From JANLSO01 sp031362405 (GTDB lineage Bacteria; Actinomycetota; Thermoleophilia; Miltoncostaeales; Miltoncostaeaceae): a DNA stretch of 41,005 bases. The position numbers and the translations under genes are program-made. Of this stretch, positions 7,895 through 15,696 are shown piece by piece; position 1 is the first letter of the stretch, and every line of letters begins with the position of its first letter. Under the pieces are notes generated by a model. The model was not told the origin of the DNA. It did no database searches and saw nothing but the letters and a program-made list of their open reading frames with translations. Location: contig JANLSO010000037.1 in assembly GCA_031362405.1 (NCBI GenBank), forward strand, positions 1 through 41,005. Direction: 5' to 3'.

Positions 7895-10800
7895 CGTCCG
7901 GGGCGCAGGGCCTCCGTGATGATGCGGTCCTGCTCGGCCTGGTGGGCCTGTGGATAGCCCTCGCTCGAGCTGGCGCGACGGTCGCGCCCCTCGTAGTCGA
8001 GGGTGACGCCGGCGGGCAGCACGGCCTCGATCAGGCGCTGCACGAACTCCCAGGCGCCCATGTTCTGCGGCTCTTCCTGCACCCACAAGACCTTCTCGAG
8101 CCCGGGGTAGGTCGCGAACAGCTCGGTGACGCTGCGATCCGGGAACGGGTAGAGCATCTCGATTCGACCGATCGCCAGATCCGCGCGCTCCGCCCGAGCG
8201 GAATACCCTGACAGCTCGTGGAAGATCTTGCCGCTGCAGAGAATCAGCGTCTTCACGTCCGCGCGCACCCCGTCAGTGACGCTCGGGTCGTCGATCACGT
8301 GCTGGAAGTGGCCGTCGGTCAGGTCGGTCAACGTCGAGGCCGCGGTCTTTGCCCGCAGCAGGCTCTTCGGGGTGAAGATGATCAGCGGCCGCTGCCGATC
8401 GGCCAACGCCTGCTTACGCAGCAGATGGAAGTACTGGGCGGCCGTGCTGCAGTTGGCAACGCGGATGTTGTCTTCGGCGGCAAGCTGCAGGAAGCGCTCG
8501 ATGCGGGCCGATGAGTGCTCGGGGCCGTTGCCCTCGTAGCCGTGCGGCAGAAGCAGCGTCAGCCGTGACTGCTCACCCCACTTCACACGGCCGCTCACGA
8601 TGAACTGGTCGATCATGATCTGGGCGCCATTGGCGAAGTCGCCGTACTGGGCCTCCCAGAGCACAAGGGCCTCCGGCGCGGTCGTGCTGTACCCGTACTC
8701 GAAGCCCAGGGCCGCGGCCTCCGACAGGGGGCTGTTGTAGAGCTCGAGCGTCGCGGTCGCCTCGGGCAGGTTGGCGAGCGGCACGAAAATGCGGCCGGTG
8801 CGCGGGGTCCAGGTCTCGCCCTCGCCAACGTCGTGCAGTTCCAGATGCCGCTGGCTGAACGTGCCGCGGCCGACGTCTTGGCCCGAAAGGCGAACCGGGA
8901 CGCCCTCGACGAGTAGCGACGCAAGGGCGAGGGATTCGGCGTGCGCCCAGGCGATGCCTCCCTCGGGCCGCATTGCCTCACGACGCCGTGCCATCTGGGG
9001 CACGAGCTTTGGGTGAATGGTGAAACCGTCGGGCACCGTCAGCAGTTGCTCGTTGAGTGCGCTGAGAAGATCGGCGGCCACTGCCGTGGTGAACTCTCCG
9101 CGCAACGGTAGCTTGCCGTTCTCGTCGTGCCCGTTGGCCTCGTAGCCGCTGGTGACGGCCCGGTGCGCTGCGGTCATGCGCTCCTCGGCGGCGCCGAGCA
9201 TCTCGTTGAATCCGGCCTCGTTGAGGAGGCCCTGCGCGATGAGAACCTTTCCGTAGACCTTGCTGACCGGCGGGTGAGCCTTGATGGTGCGCGTCATCAC
9301 CGGCTGCGTGTAGGCCGGTTCGTCGACCTCGTTGTGGCCGAGGCGGCGGTAGCCGACCAGGTCGATCAGAACATCGCGGCCATAGGTGGCGCGGAACGCC
9401 ACGGCCATCCGCGATGCGACAAGACATGCCTCGACGTCGTCGGCGTTGACGTGGATGACCGGGATATCGAAACCACGTGCGAGGTCGGAGGCGTGCTGGC
9501 TCGAGCGCGAGTCGCTCGGGTCGGTGGTGAAGCCGATCTGGTTGTTGGCGATCACGTGGATGGTGCCACCGGTGCTGTAGCCGCGCAGCGCCTGCAGGTT
9601 CAGGGTCTCGGCCACGACGCCTTGCCCGGGGAACGCCGCGTCACCGTGGATCAACACGGGCACGGCGACCTGCGGGTCGTGCTGCATCGTTTGGCCCGTG
9701 CGGGTGGTCTGCCGGGCGCGGGTATGGCCCTCGACGACGGCGTTGACCTGCTCGAGGTGGCTCGGGTTCGCGGCCAGCGACACGGTCACCGGTCGGCCCG
9801 CACGGGTCACGAACGTCCCCTCCGCGCCGAGGTGGTACTTCACATCGCCGGCGCTCTGCTGGTCGCCGGAATCCTCGTCTTCGGTCTGGAACTCCATGTG
9901 ACCCTCGAACTCGGCGAGGATCGTCTCGACGGGGCGCCCGACGACATGGGTGATGAACGACAGCCGCCCGCGGTGGGCCATGCCCAGCACGACTTCCTGG
10001 CTGCCGGCCTCGGCGACCAGCTCGATGATCTCGTCGACGAGGGGCACCAGCGTGTCGACGCCCTCGATGGAGAACGTCTTCTGGCCGAGGTACTGACGGC
10101 GTAGGAACCGCTCGAAGGCATCGACCTGCAGGAGTCGCTCGAGGATCGCCATCCTGCGTTCGGGCGACAGGGGCGGGTTCATCACGCCGCTCTCGATCAC
10201 CTCGCGCCACCACAGGCGCTGCTGGTGGTCGGAGATGTGCTCCACCTCGTAGGCGATGTTGCCGCAGTACGCCTGGCGCAGGTTCGGCAGGGCGGCAAGG
10301 AAGCTCTCGCCCGGAACGTTCACGCGCAGAACCGCTGCGGGCAGTTTGGCCATCATCTCGGGCGTGAGGCCGATCCGCTCCGGGTCGAGGGCCGGATCGC
10401 CGGGGGGGGCCGACCCCAGGGGATCGAGCGAGGCGGCGAGGTGACCGTGGCTGCGGGTGGCCTTGATCACCGACATTGCGGCGGAGACGGCGTTCATGAG
10501 GTCGAGATCCGGTGCCGTCGACGCCGCGCGCCGCTCGACCGGCGGTGCCACCGCCGCGGGGATCGACGGGGTGACGCTTGTCGGGGCGAGCCCGAGGCTG
10601 GTGCGCACCTCGTCGTAGAAGCCCTCATCTCCCTGCAAGAGCGCGTCGATCTGGGCCAGGAACCCACCGCTCTCGGCCCCCTGCACGACGCGGTGGTCGT
10701 AGGTGCTGGTGATCGTCATGACCTTCTCGACGCCCAGCTCGCGCAGCTTGTCGGGGCTCATCGCGCCGAGACCCGCCGGGTAGGCGATCGATCCCGTGGC

Positions 10801-12162
10801 GACGATCGTTCCCTGACCCGGCATGAGACGGGGCACGGAGGCGACCGTACCCAGGCCGCCCGGGTTGGTGAGGGTGATGTTCGCGCCACGCAGCTCGTCG
10901 GGCGTGATGCCACCGAAGCGTGTGCGCTTCACGACGTCGTCGTAGCCGTCGCGAAAGAGCGTGAAGCCGCCGACACCGGAATCCTTGACGACCGGCACCA
11001 TCAGCGAGCGACTGCCGTCTTTGCGTTCGACGTCGACGGCGAGGCCGAGGTTGGTGACGTGGCGCTCGAGCTTGTACGGCTTGCCATCGCGCCTCTCGTA
11101 GCCGGTGCCCATCACCGGCCATCTCTGGGCCGCCTTCACGATGGCCCACGCGATCAGGTGCGTGAACGAGAGCTTCTCGTTGCGGTTCGCCGCGGCAAGA
11201 TCGGCGTTGATGCTGCGGCGCATCGCATCGAGCGTTGCCACACCGAGCGTGCGGAAGCTGGTAGCCGTCGGGATCGACAGGCTTTGATCCATGTAGCTCG
11301 CGAGCGCCGCGGCGGGGCCCCGCAGTGGGATCGCCTCTTCGCCTGCGGCGGTGGGCGCCGGTGCCGCTGAGCCGCCGTTCGACGCGTGTGCGATGTCGTC
11401 CTTACGGATCATTCCCGAGGGGCCGGTGCCGGTAACGGTGCGCAGGTCGACGCCCGCCTCGGCCGCCATGCGGCGCGCCACCGGGGTCGCCGGCGGGCCA
11501 CCCGTCTGAGCCGAGTAGTCGACCCCCTGGTAGGTCCCCGCGGCGGGGGCGGCCGGGGCGGCCGGTGCCGCGACCGGGGCGGGGCTCGTGCCCGCTGCTC
11601 CCACGGTGATCTCACCGAGCAGCGTTCCGATCTCCACCGTGTCGTCCGCAGCGACGGCCTGGCGGGTAAGCACTCCGGCGACGGTGGCGGGGATCTCTAC
11701 GTCGACCTTGTCGGTCGTCAGCTCGAGGAGCGTTTGGCCTGCCTCGACGGCCGTGCCGACCGGTACGCTCCACCCGACGACGACGCCCTCGGTGACCGAC
11801 TCACCCAGCTCGGGAACGTGAACCCCGACGACCTCGGCCGGGCCTGATGGCGCAGCGACCGGGGCGGCCGCGGCCGGTGGCGCGACGCCATCCGTGTGCG
11901 CGGAGATCTCCGCCAGAACCGAGCCGACCTCGATCGTGTCATCGGCGACGGCATGGATCGCGGTGATCACCCCGGCGACGGGGGAGGGCACCTCGACGTC
12001 GACCTTGTCGGTCGTGAGGTCGAGCAGAATGTCCCCCACATCAACGACATCGCCCACCGCGTGGCGCCACTCGACGACCGTCCCTTCTGTGACCGACTCG
12101 CCGAGCTCGGGCAGGAGGACCTCAGTGATCTGGGACGTCGTCGACACCAACACTCCAGGCAT
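7891..12162 (-). CDS. kgd: fused 2-oxoglutarate dehydrogenase E2-E1 (lipoyl x2, E3-binding, succinyltransferase, ThDP dehydrogenase)
   Basis: A 1423-residue TCA-cycle enzyme joining E2o and E1o. Order: lipoyl domain 1 (~10-88, Lys53 in TTDKVDV); lipoyl domain 2 (~112-187, Lys152); E3-binding domain (~224-260, TPVARRMAAEAGVDL); acyltransferase core (~275-510, YDHRVVQGAESGGFL); then E1 (~580-1423). E1 has MAHRGRLSF, GDAAFPGQGVVAE and NNQIGFTTDP, the last two around the ThDP site. The catalytic HRxxxG carries Gln where true E2 enzymes have Asp, as I recall for actinobacterial Kgd/OdhA. Classic OdhA/Kgd proteins (about 1230 aa) lack lipoyl domains, so the N-terminal modules are notable. ATG start at 12162. 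A GTG at 12147, preceded by GGAG, is an alternative and keeps the lipoyl domain intact. Confidence 0.92.
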   Translation of the reverse strand: MPGVLVSTTSQITEVLLPELGESVTEGTVVEWRHAVGDVVDVGDILLDLTTDKVDVEVPSPVAGVITAIHAVADDTIEVGSVLAEISAHTDGVAPPAAAAPVAAPSGPAEVVGVHVPELGESVTEGVVVGWSVPVGTAVEAGQTLLELTTDKVDVEIPATVAGVLTRQAVAADDTVEIGTLLGEITVGAAGTSPAPVAAPAAPAAPAAGTYQGVDYSAQTGGPPATPVARRMAAEAGVDLRTVTGTGPSGMIRKDDIAHASNGGSAAPAPTAAGEEAIPLRGPAAALASYMDQSLSIPTATSFRTLGVATLDAMRRSINADLAAANRNEKLSFTHLIAWAIVKAAQRWPVMGTGYERRDGKPYKLERHVTNLGLAVDVERKDGSRSLMVPVVKDSGVGGFTLFRDGYDDVVKRTRFGGITPDELRGANITLTNPGGLGTVASVPRLMPGQGTIVATGSIAYPAGLGAMSPDKLRELGVEKVMTITSTYDHRVVQGAESGGFLAQIDALLQGDEGFYDEVRTSLGLAPTSVTPSIPAAVAPPVERRAASTAPDLDLMNAVSAAMSVIKATRSHGHLAASLDPLGSAPPGDPALDPERIGLTPEMMAKLPAAVLRVNVPGESFLAALPNLRQAYCGNIAYEVEHISDHQQRLWWREVIESGVMNPPLSPERRMAILERLLQVDAFERFLRRQYLGQKTFSIEGVDTLVPLVDEIIELVAEAGSQEVVLGMAHRGRLSFITHVVGRPVETILAEFEGHMEFQTEDEDSGDQQSAGDVKYHLGAEGTFVTRAGRPVTVSLAANPSHLEQVNAVVEGHTRARQTTRTGQTMQHDPQVAVPVLIHGDAAFPGQGVVAETLNLQALRGYSTGGTIHVIANNQIGFTTDPSDSRSSQHASDLARGFDIPVIHVNADDVEACLVASRMAVAFRATYGRDVLIDLVGYRRLGHNEVDEPAYTQPVMTRTIKAHPPVSKVYGKVLIAQGLLNEAGFNEMLGAAEERMTAAHRAVTSGYEANGHDENGKLPLRGEFTTAVAADLLSALNEQLLTVPDGFTIHPKLVPQMARRREAMRPEGGIAWAHAESLALASLLVEGVPVRLSGQDVGRGTFSQRHLELHDVGEGETWTPRTGRIFVPLANLPEATATLELYNSPLSEAAALGFEYGYSTTAPEALVLWEAQYGDFANGAQIMIDQFIVSGRVKWGEQSRLTLLLPHGYEGNGPEHSSARIERFLQLAAEDNIRVANCSTAAQYFHLLRKQALADRQRPLIIFTPKSLLRAKTAASTLTDLTDGHFQHVIDDPSVTDGVRADVKTLILCSGKIFHELSGYSARAERADLAIGRIEMLYPFPDRSVTELFATYPGLEKVLWVQEEPQNMGAWEFVQRLIEAVLPAGVTLDYEGRDRRASSSEGYPQAHQAEQDRIITEALRPGR

Positions 12163-12306
12163 TCGTTAGGGCGGGCTCCCGCGGCGGATGCACGCAGCAA
12201 CGCCCGACCCAGGGTTTTTAGCACCATCCTCGCTCCGGCACGGCGAGTTATGTCATCAAGTTTCGCGGCCGGCCGGGGGGTCCTGCTCGCCGATGGTGAT
12301 GCCTTG

Positions 12307-12312
12307 TACGGT
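12307..12312 (+). promoter_or_regulatory. -10 box upstream of the sensor-domain gene
   Basis: TACGGT, 7 bases before the ATG at 12320. It fits the leaderless arrangement seen at other genes here. Confidence 0.35.
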
Positions 12313-12319
12313 CTGCGCC

Positions 12320-12886
12320 ATGGGGACTCCCCTTCGTTGGCTCCTGGCCCGCCCCCTCGTCGCTGACTCGCTGATGGCCGGCGCCCTCTGTGCGTTCGCG
12401 TTTGCCAACCTCTCGGCAGGGGTCGACCCGCTCGGCCCCGTCCGCGCGCCAAACCCTCTGGCCTACCTTCTGGTCGCCGCGCAGACCCTGCCAATCGCGG
12501 TGCGCAGTCTACGACCGCTCCCGGTGCTCGGGATGGTCGGCGGGGCGTCGGCCGCCTACGGGGCGGCAGGCTTTCCTTTGACGGCCGGTCTCTTGGCCGT
12601 CGCCGCCGCGGTGTACACGGTTGCCATGGTGGAGCGGCGCGGACGCGCATCGGCGTGGATCGCGGGGGTCGGTCTTGTCATCCTGCTCGCCCCGCTTGCC
12701 TCGCGACCGGGTATCCGCTCGAACGAGTTCTTCAGCGCAGTGCTGGTCATCGCCGTGCCCTGGCTGATCGCCGGTCGCCTGCGCAGCTACCGAGAACAAA
12801 GTGAGTACGAACGACTGCGCCTCGCTCGCTCCGAGAGCGAGGCGCAGTCGGCCGTCGCCCTCGACACCGAGAGCGACGGCACATAA
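12320..12886 (+). CDS. membrane protein resembling the N-terminal sensor region (DUF7134-like) of histidine kinases, no kinase domain
   Basis: 188 residues with about four to five hydrophobic segments (LVADSLMAGALCAFAFA, LAYLLVAAQTLPIAV, LTAGLLAVAAAVYTVAM, WIAGVGLVILLAPLA, VLVIAVPWLIAGRL). This pattern matches the membrane sensor half of NarL-type histidine kinases. In those, the last helix runs into a coiled coil and the ARELHD phosphoacceptor box. Here the protein ends about 30 residues after the last helix, with a charged stretch (YREQSEYERLRLARSESEAQ). No dimerisation or ATPase domain follows in any frame I checked. It is a truncated kinase or a stand-alone membrane protein. The ATG at 12320 is preferred to an upstream in-frame ATG at 12188 because the extra 44 residues look non-coding. 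Confidence 0.6.
   Translation: MGTPLRWLLARPLVADSLMAGALCAFAFANLSAGVDPLGPVRAPNPLAYLLVAAQTLPIAVRSLRPLPVLGMVGGASAAYGAAGFPLTAGLLAVAAAVYTVAMVERRGRASAWIAGVGLVILLAPLASRPGIRSNEFFSAVLVIAVPWLIAGRLRSYREQSEYERLRLARSESEAQSAVALDTESDGT
12812..12850. repeat. perfect inverted repeat inside the 3' end of the sensor-domain gene
   Basis: CGACTGCGCCTCGCT (12812-12826) and its exact complement (12836-12850). One further C-G pair gives a 16-base perfect stem with a 7-base loop. It lies within codons, 36 bases before the stop. Such a stem is unexpected in coding DNA and could terminate transcription or mark where the gene was cut. Confidence 0.8.
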
Positions 12887-12900
12887 GCCCGAGCCCGTGC

Positions 12901-14595
12901 TCAGACCGTGAAGCGTTCGACCAGGGAAGTGAGCTGCGCCGCCGCCGCCTCGAGCTCTGAGGCCGAGTCGACGACATCCTGCGCTGAGGTCGCCGCCATC
13001 TGGGTGCCGGCGCAGACCTCCTGCGCGGCAGCGGCGTTCTCCTCGGAGACACTGGCCACTGAGATCACCTCGTTCTGCACGTGCGCCGCACCGGTGCGCA
13101 GCTGTTCGGCAGAGGCGGCGACGTGGCCGACTTCCGCAGACAGCTTTGCCACCTGCTCGCGGATCTCCGCGAAGGCATCGCCGGCCGACAGCACGCGGGT
13201 CGCGCCTTCGGTGACCTCGGCCTGTCCGGCATCCATCGCGCTGACGGCCCGCTGCGTTTCGGTTTGGATGTCGGCAATGATTCCGGCGATCGAGCCCGCC
13301 GCGGTCTGTGACCCTTCTGCGAGTTTGCGTACTTCTTCGGCGACGACGGCGAAACCGCGTCCCTGTTCGCCGGCCCGTGCCGCCTCGATCGCGGCGTTGA
13401 GCGCCAGCAGGTTGGTCTGGCTTGCGATCTCGGTGATCGTTCGGATGATGTCGCCGATAGCCTGGCCCTTGTCGCCGAGTGAGGCGACGACCTCAGCGGC
13501 GCTCGCGACCCGCTCTTCGATGCGGTGCATTGCTGCGGTTGCCTGGGCCACCGTCGCGCTACCGGCCTGAGCGGAGCTGTCGGAGACCTCCGCGGCTTCG
13601 GCGGCCGTCCGTGCGGCGAGGGCGACCTGCGTTGCGCCCTCGGCGATCTGGGACGCCGTGTCACTGACACCTTGGGTGGCCTGGGCTTGATCGGTCGAAC
13701 CGCGTGCGACTTCATCCATTGTTGCGGCGATTTCACCGATGGACGTGCCGGTCTCGTCGGCCGAGCGGACCATCCGCGCCGAGGTCTTGGTGACGGTGTG
13801 TGCAGCCTCGACGACGGTTCCGATGACCTCGCGCAGCGACCCGACCATTCGGTCGAAGGCCCGGGAGACCTCACCGACCTCGTCGCGACTGTCGGAATGC
13901 ACCGACGCGGTGAGGTCTCCGGTCGCGGCCCGCTCTGCGGCGCTTTGGAGGCGGCCGAGCGGCCGTGTGATCGAACGGGTCACGAAGAACGCCAGAAGAC
14001 CGGCGAGGAGGATGCCGAGGCCGGCGGCGATGAGGCCGAAGTTGTGGGCCTGCGTGGCGCGCGACTCGGCCCGGGCGACGTCGTTGGCGCGCAACGCGTC
14101 GACGCGACCCTGGATCTTCAGTGTCTGCTGGAAGCTCGCCCCGAGGAATCGGTTGGCTTTCGTCAGCGCGGTCAACGCCGCGGCGCGATCTCCGCGCCGA
14201 ACGGCCGGAAAGAGCACTTTGGCGACGGTCGCGTCGTGCGTGAGGTCGCTGGCACGCGACGCCATGACGTAACCGGCGATGACCGGGTCACCGATTGTCG
14301 CAATCGTCTTCGCCCCGGGAATCGTCAGCCTCTCGTTGGCGCTGTTGAAGACCCTCACGTAGGCAGGGTCCATCGTCGCAACGGCGTTCGCCTGTGCGGC
14401 TGCCTGCTCGCTGATGCCGCGCACCTGGTTTGCGGCCGCGTGAGTGGCACGATCCCACTTCTCGGTGTTGTGCCATGCGCTCTCTGCCTGGCCCGACAGA
14501 ACGATGTTGGCGCCGACCGTCACCAGCAGGATGGCAAGTACTCCACCGAACGCCGCGGCGAGGCGGCGCCCGATCGTCCACTTGATCTGGGCCAC
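12901..14595 (-). CDS. methyl-accepting chemotaxis protein
   Basis: A 564-residue transmembrane chemoreceptor passing signals to CheA/CheW. TM1 is near residues 10-33. The extracytoplasmic helical sensor (~35-185) looks like a four-helix bundle. TM2 is LIAAGLGILLAGLLAFFVTRSI, followed by a HAMP domain (RPLGRLQSAAERAATGDL...DEVGEVSRAFDRM). The long coiled-coil signalling domain contains the hairpin tip (IASQTNLLALNAAIEAARAGEQGRGFAVVAEEVRKLAEGS). No C-terminal CheR-docking pentapeptide is present. The GTG start has AAGGA 8 bases upstream. A sigma-28-like -10 element lies about 55 bases upstream, supporting control with flagellar genes. No che genes are in the window. Confidence 0.95.
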   Translation of the reverse strand: MAQIKWTIGRRLAAAFGGVLAILLVTVGANIVLSGQAESAWHNTEKWDRATHAAANQVRGISEQAAAQANAVATMDPAYVRVFNSANERLTIPGAKTIATIGDPVIAGYVMASRASDLTHDATVAKVLFPAVRRGDRAAALTALTKANRFLGASFQQTLKIQGRVDALRANDVARAESRATQAHNFGLIAAGLGILLAGLLAFFVTRSITRPLGRLQSAAERAATGDLTASVHSDSRDEVGEVSRAFDRMVGSLREVIGTVVEAAHTVTKTSARMVRSADETGTSIGEIAATMDEVARGSTDQAQATQGVSDTASQIAEGATQVALAARTAAEAAEVSDSSAQAGSATVAQATAAMHRIEERVASAAEVVASLGDKGQAIGDIIRTITEIASQTNLLALNAAIEAARAGEQGRGFAVVAEEVRKLAEGSQTAAGSIAGIIADIQTETQRAVSAMDAGQAEVTEGATRVLSAGDAFAEIREQVAKLSAEVGHVAASAEQLRTGAAHVQNEVISVASVSEENAAAAQEVCAGTQMAATSAQDVVDSASELEAAAAQLTSLVERFTV

Positions 14596-14649
14596 GAGGT
14601 TTTCCTTCGAAGGGGGCGCGCCGATGCGCGGAGTGCGCGGGCTTACCGG

Positions 14650-14657
14650 TTATCGGC
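14650..14657 (-). promoter_or_regulatory. sigma-28-like -10 element upstream of chemoreceptor
   Basis: On the minus strand GCCGATAA is an exact match to the FliA -10 consensus, about 55 bases before the chemoreceptor GTG. A weak -35 candidate (TTCAGTTG) sits 13 bases further upstream, two more than the usual 11. Confidence 0.5.
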
Positions 14658-14721
14658 AGGCGAAGATGGCCAACTGAATCGCCGGGCCACTCGGCTCCGC
14701 CGCCCCGGTGGCGTCGGTGCC

Positions 14722-15495
14722 CTACTCGATGCTGTCGTCTCCGAGGATCAGCGGTGGCCCGTGGCGGTTCAGCAGCTCGGCCGGTACGAGGAAGGTTTGA
14801 CCATCGCCGGAGCTGCCGTGAAGCTCGAAGCCCGCCGCGATCTCTTCGGGTACGTCGACCGCAAAGATCGTGGGGTCTCCGTTGTCAGCCCCCGGCCGAT
14901 CCGAGACGAGCACGCCGCTTCGCCCTGCGTGCGCCTGATCGCGGAAACCCTGATTGCGAATCTCCAGGGCATCGGAGTAGTCGGCGTGGTGGTGAAGCCG
15001 TACAAACCGCGTCGTGGGATTCGTGCGGGGGCGTCCGGTGTGGGTCGCCGCCGCCGCGCGTCCATTGCCTGCCTCGCGCTCGAGGTCGACCACGACATGG
15101 GTGATCGGCAAAAGGAACTTCTCACGCGCCGCGTCGACCACGCGCCGCTCTAACCACTGCGATCGTTTCGGAGTGTGTGTGGCGATGATCACCTCGTCCG
15201 GGCGATGTACGCGAACGGCGTCGTTCAGAGCTTGGAGCGGATCGGCATCGCCGAGCTCACCGCGGGCCGCAAGGCCCTCGGACGTCAGCGCGGCGATCGA
15301 CTGGTCGAGCCGCTTTTGAGCAGCGTCGCGCGCCGATTCGTCGGAGGTCAACCAGTGCGTGAGCCGTGAACGGGCCAGGGCCGGAGCCACCACGACGACC
15401 TCCTCGATCGCCCCCGGGGTACGCATCCGAGCGCGCACCTCTTCGAGCACCGCAACGCTGGCGCAGGTTTCGTTCGCTAGGACGAGGAGCCTCAT
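14722..15495 (-). CDS. universal-stress-like (UspA fold) protein with extra C-terminal domain
   Basis: 257 residues. The N-terminal ~140 (MRLLVLANET...) look like a Rossmann-type UspA domain: DEVIIATHTPKRSQWLERRVVDAARE resembles the nucleotide-binding half, and PITHVVVDL the last strand. A second domain of ~100 residues (TTRFVRLHHHADYSDALEIRNQGF...) is not recognised; its HHHAD and ADNGDPTIFAVDVPEE are the most distinctive parts. ATG start at 15495 with GAGAGGTG about 5 bases upstream. It lies directly upstream of the chemoreceptor on the same strand, but the 126-base gap holds a separate promoter, so the two are probably not one operon. Confidence 0.65.
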   Translation of the reverse strand: MRLLVLANETCASVAVLEEVRARMRTPGAIEEVVVVAPALARSRLTHWLTSDESARDAAQKRLDQSIAALTSEGLAARGELGDADPLQALNDAVRVHRPDEVIIATHTPKRSQWLERRVVDAAREKFLLPITHVVVDLEREAGNGRAAAATHTGRPRTNPTTRFVRLHHHADYSDALEIRNQGFRDQAHAGRSGVLVSDRPGADNGDPTIFAVDVPEEIAAGFELHGSSGDGQTFLVPAELLNRHGPPLILGDDSIE

Positions 15496-15528
15496 GACTC
15501 ACCTCTCAACGTGAACGGCCGTACCGGC

Positions 15529-15565
15529 ACTCTAGGACGAATGTCACCTGGGGCCTAGTCCCAGG
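15529..15565 (-). promoter_or_regulatory. promoter with inverted repeat over the -35 region, upstream of Usp-like gene
   Basis: The -10 candidate TAGAGT (complement of 15529-15534) lies 34 bases before the ATG. CCTGGG (15547-15552) and CCCAGG (15560-15565) form an inverted repeat with a 7-base spacer, centred about where a -35 box should be. This is a plausible operator for an activator. It is only loosely similar to a DosR/DevR box. Confidence 0.35.
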
Positions 15566-15579
15566 GTTCGGGGGAAAGC

Positions 15580-15696
15580 GGTGCCACTCAAATGACATGA
15601 CATAATTTCTACCTGCATACGGCACTTTTTGATCAGGCTTGGGGCGAGAAACCGATCAAATCGGGGTTGTCGATGTCATGTCACTCGAGTGGCACC
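15580..15696. mobile_element. MITE-like element with 24-base terminal inverted repeats
   Basis: GGTGCCACTC... (15580-15603) and ...GAGTGGCACC (15673-15696) are inverted copies matching at 22 of 24 bases. The 69-base interior is about 49% GC, well below its surroundings, and contains a nested TTTGATC/GATCAAA pair. It encodes nothing. No clear target-site duplication is visible. The right arm overlaps the 3' end of the adjacent minus-strand gene. Confidence 0.6.

Noticed and set aside
9127..11370. Two long plus-strand open frames (325 and 381 residues)
   Set aside because: Both are antisense to the 2-oxoglutarate dehydrogenase gene and lack recognisable motifs.
14596..14721. Cyclic-di-GMP riboswitch before the chemoreceptor
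   Set aside because: No GEMM core motifs could be found; the sigma-28-like box explains the conserved-looking sequence better.
13525..15153. 542-residue plus-strand open frame
   Set aside because: Antisense to the chemoreceptor and Usp-like gene; no protein family features.
15541..15570. DosR/DevR box upstream of the Usp-like gene
   Set aside because: Only one half-site (GGGACT on the minus strand) fits; the other half does not match the consensus.
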